DNA from: Artemia franciscana
Taxonomy: Eukaryota; Arthropoda; Branchiopoda; Anostraca; Artemiidae
Assembly: GCF_032884065.1 (NCBI RefSeq)
Contig: NC_088879.1
Span: 17,924,489-17,988,488, forward strand
Direction of reading: 5' to 3'
Length of the DNA stretch: 64,000 nt
Shown here: in pieces, positions 58,431-64,000 of the stretch
Layout: every line of letters begins with the position of its first letter
Position numbering within the stretch: the stretch's first letter is position 1
Made by a program: the position numbers and the translations under genes
The notes under the pieces: generated by a model
Told to the model about the DNA's origin: nothing
The model's database searches: none
The model's input: only the letters and a program-made list of their open reading frames with translations

Positions 58431-58705
58431 ACTCTAACATCCATATTAGGTAACAACCAAACTCTATTACGTAGCAACGAAGTAAATCCTGAAATGAAGA
58501 AGCCCTGGCTCTCTTAGGCTTTTAAGTAGCTAATACATACTTCGTTTAGAAAATATTCACTGTGACGTAACATGTACCTGCGTCTCGAAAAAACATTCCC
58601 TATTTGGTAACATGCACTGCGTCTTGAAGAAGTTTAAAAAAAGCGTTGGGATTGGGATTCAAAGGGGGTATTGTGTCGTAGAAACTAAAACCCCCTCACT
58701 ACTAA

Positions 58706-59260
58706 CAATTTTATACATCCCTAAAAAGAGCTTATGCCAGATTGTTCAAAAAGCATGGACTCATGCTTTCGTAAGAATCTTTTCTAATAAATATATGGAC
58801 AGACTGTGAACATGCAGCGATAAGGGGATTTTGCATGTTGTTTCTTTTTTTTATAGTACAGCATTCAGTTAATAATTTCGTATTGAAGACTAAGCTAAGA
58901 AATTTCTCAGGGAGGGGCTATAGGCCCTTCATCGACAGAATCTCGACATTTTTATACTTAAGTTATAATTCATTGGGTTTTCCAAAGAGTTCGCATATTT
59001 TTTTTTGTCATCTCCATCCAGAGTATTATCTCCCCCCAAATGATTTTCAATATATGTGTCAACAGAGAGCTTTCCGCACTTTCTTTTGGCTGCCCCTTCA
59101 AATATTAGCAAAGAGACTCGAGCTGATCTCATGTCAACTCATTAGTTCAAAATTCTTTCTTACTGCTCGATTCGGAATTTACAGTTTTTCCGTTGGTTTT
59201 TGGTTCCTGTACGAAACAAAAACACTTTTTTTCACAGCAACTCTTCTGTTTCTTTTCCAG
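58706..59260. other. intron upstream of the LRRC49-like exon
   Basis: No earlier exon recognised. The 168-codon frame at 58,835-59,341 is T-rich and runs through the splice acceptor in a different frame from the LRR protein, so it is chance. The intron ends TTCTGTTTCTTTTCCAG. Confidence 0.6.
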
Positions 59261-59553
59261 GTGTGGGCTTCCCTGCATACCCAGCACCAAAGGTCGAGAG
59301 AATATTTTACTCCTTTCACTTCAGCACAATTTAATAGCTAAGATGGATTCTCTTGCTCACCTTACTCACCTCCTGGTGCTGAATCTGTATGATAACAAGA
59401 TAGAGAAAATTGGTGGACTGGAAAGTTTATCAAACCTGCGCGTACTAATGCTGGGCAAAAACCGACTTCGCAGCATTAATGGGCTTGATAATTTATACAA
59501 TCTTGACGTATTAGATTTACATGGAAATCAAATTCAATGCGTTGGAAACTTAC
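59261..59553 (+). CDS. LRRC49: LRRC49-like leucine-rich-repeat protein, one internal exon
   Basis: LRRC49 is a subunit of the tubulin polyglutamylase complex, acting at cilia, centrosomes and neuronal microtubules. The exon begins after CTTTTCCAG and ends AACTTAC before GTAAGG. It encodes 97 full codons: CGLPCIPSTKGRENILLLSL, then SDS22-like 22-residue repeats, QHNLIAKMDSLAHLTHLLVL, NLYDNKIEKIGGLESLSNL, RVLMLGKNRLRSINGLDNLY and NLDVLDLHGNQIQCVGNL. The phrases LYDN-IE, RVL-LGKNR and LDVLDLHGNQI in this order are those of LRRC49 and its close kin (LRRC23 and other SDS22-like proteins are the alternatives). Earlier and later exons are not in sight, so the gene extends beyond the window on the right and probably has exons to the left that are too short or too diverged to find. 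Confidence 0.85.
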
Positions 59554-59594
59554 GTAAGGGTTTCATTTCATGTCTTATTTTTCTCTTCTACTTG

Positions 59595-59860
59595 TCAGGG
59601 CTGAGTTAAGGGCTGGGGTTCGAGTCCTAGTGTTGCTGATTATTTGGTTTGAAATGGGGCTCAGTAGTGTGACTCAGTAAGCTCAGCGAGAATCGATCCA
59701 GCTCCAAAAGGGTATCTGGAGAAATTCGGAGAAAAAAAAAATACAGGAAGTGTTAGATAATCTAACTCTAGCCACGCATTGTACTCCCGGCTGAATGTGG
59801 AGATTGGTATCTGCGCTACGCAGACCATTGGTCAACATGTAGAGACGTGTTTTATTTTCA
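59595..59860 (+). mobile_element. tRNA-derived SINE, copy 2
   Basis: GGGGTTCGAGTCCTAGTGTT holds a perfect RNA polymerase III B box (GGTTCGAGTCC). The body (GTGACTCAGTAAGCTCAGCG, ATCTGGAGAAATTCGGAGAA, GCATTGTACTCCCGGC, CGCAGACCATTGGTCAACAT) lines up with 14,620-14,820. The A-box half is missing or diverged. It follows the LRRC49-like exon by about 40 bp in the next intron. Confidence 0.75.
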
Positions 59861-60086
59861 CTTGTCAATACTGTTTTTCTAATGTAATTTACATGAAAAA
59901 GTGAAAATGCTATCTAAACAGTTTTCGCTTAGTCAAATATTCGTAAAGAGCAATTCATATAAGCTAGCTCCGAGAAACGAATTCCTTATATGAAAAAAAA
60001 AAAAAACAAGGTTTTGTCAAACTTACTTATTCAGTCAAATGAAGAGTCAAGCCACTTTGAAACATCAAGTTCAAGCTATTGAGCAA

Positions 60087-61720
60087 GATTAAATAAGAAA
60101 AACAAGTTTTTATAAACCGAAAGTAAGGGGGATGTTCTCTCCTCAACGCCCCGCTCTTTACGCTAAAGTTTGACTCTTTCTCTCAACTCTACTTTTTAAA
60201 ACAGTAAAAAACTTTAGCGTAAAGAGCGGGGTGTTGAGGAGGGAACAACCCCTTTCATATACGAAGTAATTTCTGTTCGTTTTAAGTTTTAATGTCGCTC
60301 CTTACTTTCAGTTAAAAAAAACTTGTTTTTTATTTAATTTCTGAACGTTTTGAATTAATACATGTTTTGACTTTGGCTCTCTGCAAATGAATAATTAAAA
60401 GGAAATTTGCAGATTAATTTTTTTTTTGGCTAAATGGCTTTCTCATAGTTTTGATCGGACGATTTTGAGAAAAAAGGAGCAGGGGCTCAGGCCTAGTCAC
60501 CCTCCAATTTTTTGGTTACTTAAAAAGGCAACTAGAACTTTTAATTTTACGAACGTTTTTATTAGTAAAAATACACGTCACTTACGAACTAACTTACGCA
60601 ACGAACTTCTAAATTCGTAAGTTTTTATTACGTATATGAGGGGGTTCGCCCCCTCGTCAATAACTCGCTCTTTACACTAAAGCTTAAATTTTGTCTCAAT
60701 TCGTTAAGAGTGACCCCTGAATCACAAAGGCCATAGAATAAATAGTTGAAATCAATAAAATTGCTTTTTGCGTAAAGAGTGAAGTATTGAGGTGAACCCC
60801 ATCATGTGCGTAATAATTTCTGTTCGTTTTAAGTTTTAATGCTGCTCCTCACTTTCAGTTGAAGACCTTTTCATATTTATTTTTTCATCGCTCTTTAAAA
60901 AAATGCTTAAGAATCTTGCGCCCCCTTCATGGAAATTCTCTTCCCCCATGACAAATTCCTCCATGGAAAATTCCCTCTGCATAACCCCCTCCCCTCAGCC
61001 CATCCCCACTTCCCAATAAGCCTATGTACACTTCCCAATAACCATTACTATGTGTAAACACTGGTCAAAGTTTGTAACTTTTAGCCCCTCCCACGGGGAC
61101 TGTGGCGGAGTAAGTCGTCCCCAAAGACAAAGTTGTTAAGTTTTGCGATTATGCTGAATAAAATGGCTATCTCAGAATTTTGATACTGTGACTTTAAGGT
61201 GCCCTCTAATTTTTTGGTCACTTAAAAAGGCACTAGAACTTTTAATTTCCGTTAAAATGAGCCCTCTCACGACATTCTAGGACCACTGGGTCGATACGAT
61301 CACCCCTGGAAAAAAAAAACAAAAAAACAAACAAACACATATCCGCGATCTGTCTTGTGGCAAAAAATACAAAATTCCACATGTTTGTAAATAGGAGCTT
61401 GAAACTTCTGCTGTAGGGTTCTCTGATACTTTTACCACTTTTAATTCAAAAGTCACTAAAATCATTTTTAATTAAAAGTGATTTTATCACTTTTAATGGG
61501 TGTTTCCCACTATTTTCTAAAATAAGGCAAATTTTCTCAGGCTAGTAGCTTTTGATGGGTAAGTCTAAACTTAATGAAACTTCTATATTTGAAATCAGCA
61601 TTAAAATGCAATTCTTTTGATGTAACTATTGTTTTAAAAATTCTTTTTTTTAGAGTTTTGGTTGCTATTGAGCCGGGTCGCTCCTACTACAGTTCGTTAC
61701 CACGAATTATTTGATTAAAT
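60087..61720 (+). mobile_element. family A repeat, long copy 2
   Basis: Aligns with 2,941-4,660 along its length. The foldback end at 60,100-60,330 has lost part of its left arm (about 60 bp). The GATTAAAT at 60,087-60,094 recurs at 61,713-61,720 just past the terminal hairpin (CAGTTCGTTACCACGAA), a possible 8-bp target duplication. The middle (61,080-61,310: CACGGGGACTGTGGCGGAG, CACTAGAACTTTTAATTTCC, CTAGGACCACTGGGTCGAT) is the part shared with family C. No reading frame of note. An extra small repeat AAAAGTGATTTTATCACTTT at 61,475-61,495 is unique to this copy. Confidence 0.8.
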
Positions 61721-62237
61721 TAAAACAAACGAAATGAAACCAATTAGAAAAGAGGAATCAAGAGCTCAAAGAGAAGGGAGGAGTCTACGGAGGAGTCTGA
61801 TTTGTAGAAAAATGTGTAGATAAAAACTTTCATTTCTTTGTCCCTAATTAAAAACCTGTCTCCGTCATTTTCTTCCAAAAAATGTCTTTTTTTTTTTAAT
61901 ATTTATAAGTAAATAAGTGTGTAATTTGGTACTTTTTAGGTTATTTTCACTTTTTCGTATTACTTTAGAATTCGAACAATTTTTGTAGAATCTACCTACT
62001 GCTTAAATGCTTTCAATTAAAGGGTTCGATACCTTCCAATAAACAGACCCATAAACTTCCATCTCGGAGAATCTTCTCGGGAAAAACGCAAAATGTCGTG
62101 ATTTTACGCATATAAGAACTTAACTAGTTTTAGAGTAGAATTTTTAGACATATTGAATTAGATAAAGTAGTTTTCTTAAAATCCCTTTTATTTTAGTGTT
62201 TTGGGACTTGTTCCCTTATTACTAAAATTATGAAAGA
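61721..62237. other. unassigned sequence
   Basis: AT-rich, no gene or repeat recognised. Confidence 0.45.
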
Positions 62238-62243
62238 CTAGCT

Positions 62244-62272
62244 GTTGGGGTGGCGCTTTGCGCCACCCCAAC
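62244..62272 (-). repeat. Helitron 3' terminal hairpin
   Basis: GTTGGGGTGGCG, loop CTTTG, CGCCACCCCAAC: 12 perfect pairs ending 2 bp from the CTAG terminus. The counterpart at 11,277-11,305 has one mismatch. In Helitrons this hairpin signals the end of transfer. Confidence 0.9.
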
Positions 62273-62554
62273 ACCTAATTGGTGGGGGCGCTTCGCCCCC
62301 CTCCAAGTCTCACCGGGCGCGTAAGTCGTTACGCGCCATATTAGTTACGCGCCATTGTAGTTGTGTCCCTGTGTACCACCTATGAATATAGATAGATTTA
62401 TATATGTGTTTTGAACTACGTAAAACTTGCGAATATACAACATTCTTGGCTTTCCCATTGTCTGTGCATATACAAAGCCTTATGTACTTATAATGACGTC
62501 ATATGCAAACGCTCTTTTTAAAAACAACCAAACATGCATACACACAACTCGTTT

Positions 62555-62582
62555 TTATATAGATAGATAGATAGATAGATAC
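62555..62582. repeat. (GATA)n microsatellite
   Basis: Six or seven ATAG units within the untranslated part of the Helitron. Confidence 0.8.
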
Positions 62583-62612
62583 AATAAAATTAACTGCGTA
62601 AAATGCGTAAAA

Positions 62613-64000
62613 TTATAAATGCGTAAAATGCGTAAAACTGCGTAAAATTAACTGCGTAAAATTGTCGCTGCATATAAATAGATTGTCAGGTTTACCGACC
62701 CTCGAACATGCAACGTACAATTGTCCATGGGAAAAACAATCAGTATTGAATTCTATACCACATTTTTCCAATGATTGGCCTTGAGCTTTGTTGATGCTGA
62801 TTGCAAATACTAATCGACTTGGGAATCGCAATCTTTTAAATTGAAAAGGCAGATCCGTTGGAATCATGGGAATGCGAGGAATAAGAACAGCCTCACCCTC
62901 AAAAGGCCCTGTCAAGATTGTGGCCTCTATTACGTTTTCCATTGTTTTTTTTTACGGCGAGTCGCGTGCCATTGCAAAGCTTTGGTGGGTTGATATTTCT
63001 TAACAGTTTTATTGGTACGCCTATTTTTAGCTGTAGGACGTGTGGTGAAAACCCTGAAAGATCCACAGAATTTAAAAATTCAGATGGATAACAAACCGCC
63101 TCATTTGGTTCCAAAACTGTGTCGACTGACTTGTAAAGGACTGCCTGGTCTCGAATCGTGGTTAAAACAATATTGTTGATTTCGTGGACGTCTATATTTT
63201 TGGGTGCAAGAATCGCTCTTTCACTTAGCCATTTATTATTTTTATAATTGTTTAGAATATTCGGAAATACTTTTTCAATCAATTCATTTTTGGACGTCAC
63301 TAAATTACAGAATTCAGCAGGTAGTTGTATACGTTCTGAAATTGAGTCTACTGGGAGCTTTCCGTTTCCAATTGCCAGCAATTGATCTGAAAATGTTTGA
63401 CCAGAGTCATTGTTTTGCAATCGGACACGCATATTTGTAGTTAATTTGAATGTTTTTACGTGTGCCCATAAATTAGAGTTTTTCAGGCAAGCATTCATTT
63501 CGTCAGCAGGGGTTGATCTAGGTATTATAGGTAATGTTTGCCTGAAATCTCCCGCATTGCCAGAATCAGTTTTATCACAAACGTTTTACCAGTACCTCCT
63601 GGCGCATCCGAAAAGAAAATTTCTCCAATGTTGTTATCGACACAATGCATTATCGTATCATAAATGTCTTTTTGTTGCGTCGTTAACTTGGAAATGTTAT
63701 TTTGTACATACGACAATAGATCACTCGTACTGTAACTTTGTTCACGATCCAATTCTACACATGTCGAAACAGCAGCGGTACGATTAAGTGAAGGCATTCC
63801 CAAATCCTGAAGAGGTTTGTTTGCCATACATACGCACAAATCTTCTATAATAACTAAAGTGTAGTTAAAAATTTCTGATATAAAATCAAAAGTCATATCT
63901 GACGTCTCTAACCGTTTTCGATGGAGTATATCTTCGGACATTTTCGATTTATATTTTCCCCATAACTCTGTAGGAGCTGAAGGAGAGCAAGTTGTTAGAA
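62613..64000 (-). pseudogene. Helitron PIF1-type helicase, internally deleted and frameshifted
   Basis: PIF1-like helicase (C-terminal domain of Helitron RepHel), which unwinds DNA during rolling-circle transposition. The frame is open to the window edge (TELWGKYKSKMSEDILHRKR). It carries QQKDIYDTIMHCVDNNIGEI and Walker A DAPGGTGKTF at about 63,590-63,620. Straight after VIKLILA (63,550) the sequence jumps to NAGDFRQTLPIIPRSTPADE in another frame. In intact relatives about 100 residues with Walker B (DEC) lie between, so motif II is deleted. The rest follows in order: LTTNMRVRLQNNDSGQTFSD, LPVDSISERIQLPAEFCNLV, PHVLQLKIGVPIKLLRNINP, LCNGTRLAVKK, a frameshift in an A-run near 62,945, ENVIEATILTGPFEGEAVLI, FAISINKAQGQSLEKCGIEF and HGQLYVACSRVGKPDNLFI. 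It cannot be active. Confidence 0.9.

Larger units (their letters stand above)
53207..58705. mobile_element. giant foldback element, ~5.5 kb
   Basis: The two ends are reverse complements: left TTAGTAGTCAGAGGG (53,207) against right CCCCCTCACTACTAA (ends 58,705). Pairing runs inward through TTTTTTAAACTTCTTCAAG / GAAGAAGTTTAAAAAAAG, then AGCCAGGGCTTCTTTA / TGAAGAAGCCCTGGCTC, then the ~150-bp tandem units in opposite senses, to ACTCAATGGCTCGTATATGG / the inverse near 57,490. Right arm ~1.35 kb, left arm ~3.4 kb because of extra tandem blocks. A ~750-bp repeat-rich spacer lies between. No transposase frame. Built like Drosophila FB elements (long inverted arms of internal direct repeats), so foldback-type, non-autonomous; no target duplication found. 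Confidence 0.78.
62238..64000 (-). mobile_element. Helitron, 3' part, continuing past the window
   Basis: The element's 3' end is CTAG at 62,238-62,241 (followed by T on the minus strand), preceded by a 29-nt hairpin (62,244-62,272; GTTGGGGTGGCG, 5-nt loop, exact complement) and a GC-rich block with GTTACGCGCCATATTAG. The last ~230 bp match the short Helitron at 11,090-11,311. Its helicase frame lies 370 bp further in and runs off the window, so the Rep part, if kept, is outside. Position suggests insertion in the intron after the LRRC49-like exon, antisense to that gene. Confidence 0.88.

Noticed and set aside
58835-59341. 168-codon + strand frame
   Set aside because: It crosses the splice acceptor at 59,260 and uses another frame than the LRR-coding one; T-rich composition and no family.

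Overview
This is a stretch of an AT-rich, intron-rich animal nuclear genome dominated by transposon relics and satellite-like repeats. The two best-read host genes (COP9 signalosome subunit 2 and an LRRC49-like leucine-rich-repeat protein), a tRNA-headed SINE, PIF1-type Helitrons and several non-LTR retrotransposon clades fit an arthropod. The look of the interspersed repeats makes me think of a branchiopod crustacean such as the brine shrimp Artemia, but that is recall, not a measurement. I saw no bacterial, organellar or LTR/retroviral sequence.

Layout. 1-7.7 kb: microsatellite, degenerate tandem repeats, a hAT transposase relic, a 1.7-kb repeat with a foldback end (family A), a LINE 3' tail and an unassigned reading frame. 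7.78-41.72 kb: the complete COP9 signalosome subunit 2 gene (CSN2/alien) on the + strand, seven coding exons encoding 444 residues, with introns packed with repeats: LINE fragments, two tRNA-derived SINE copies in the window (one here), a short Helitron, a 2-kb insertion with its empty site still visible next to it, and two copies of a GC-tract-rich repeat (family C). 41.7-59.2 kb: intergenic or intronic repeat land with a ~290-bp satellite-like array, further family A pieces, a broken pogo/Tigger transposase and a very large foldback structure (53.2-58.7 kb). 59.26-59.55 kb: one exon of an LRRC49-like gene on the + strand. 60.1-61.7 kb: second long family A copy. 62.2-64 kb: the 3' part of a Helitron on the minus strand, with its helicase broken, running off the window.

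The most interesting item is at 30,100-32,409 on the minus strand, inside CSN2 intron 4: an uninterrupted, intronless 769-codon gene collinear with AMP deaminase from the N-terminal region to the C-terminus. Five positions that bind zinc or carry out catalysis in AMP deaminases are substituted (the first His of the HxH motif, the Glu of the HCGE motif, the His of the SHG motif, and both Asp of the STDDP motif), while the surrounding fold-defining sequence is kept and no stop is present. It looks like an old retrocopy kept as a pseudoenzyme. It has an AATAAA on its own strand 159 bp past the stop and a TATA-like element about 55 bp before the ATG.

How the parts relate: CSN2 is an ordinary housekeeping gene whose introns host both mobile DNA and the nested antisense gene, so CSN2 transcription must read through the AMP-deaminase-like gene in antisense. 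The repeats are several families that recur across the window, and three nested insertions can be read directly (short Helitron into a tandem array; 2-kb element into a 139-bp tandem repeat; a small insert into the 290-bp array).
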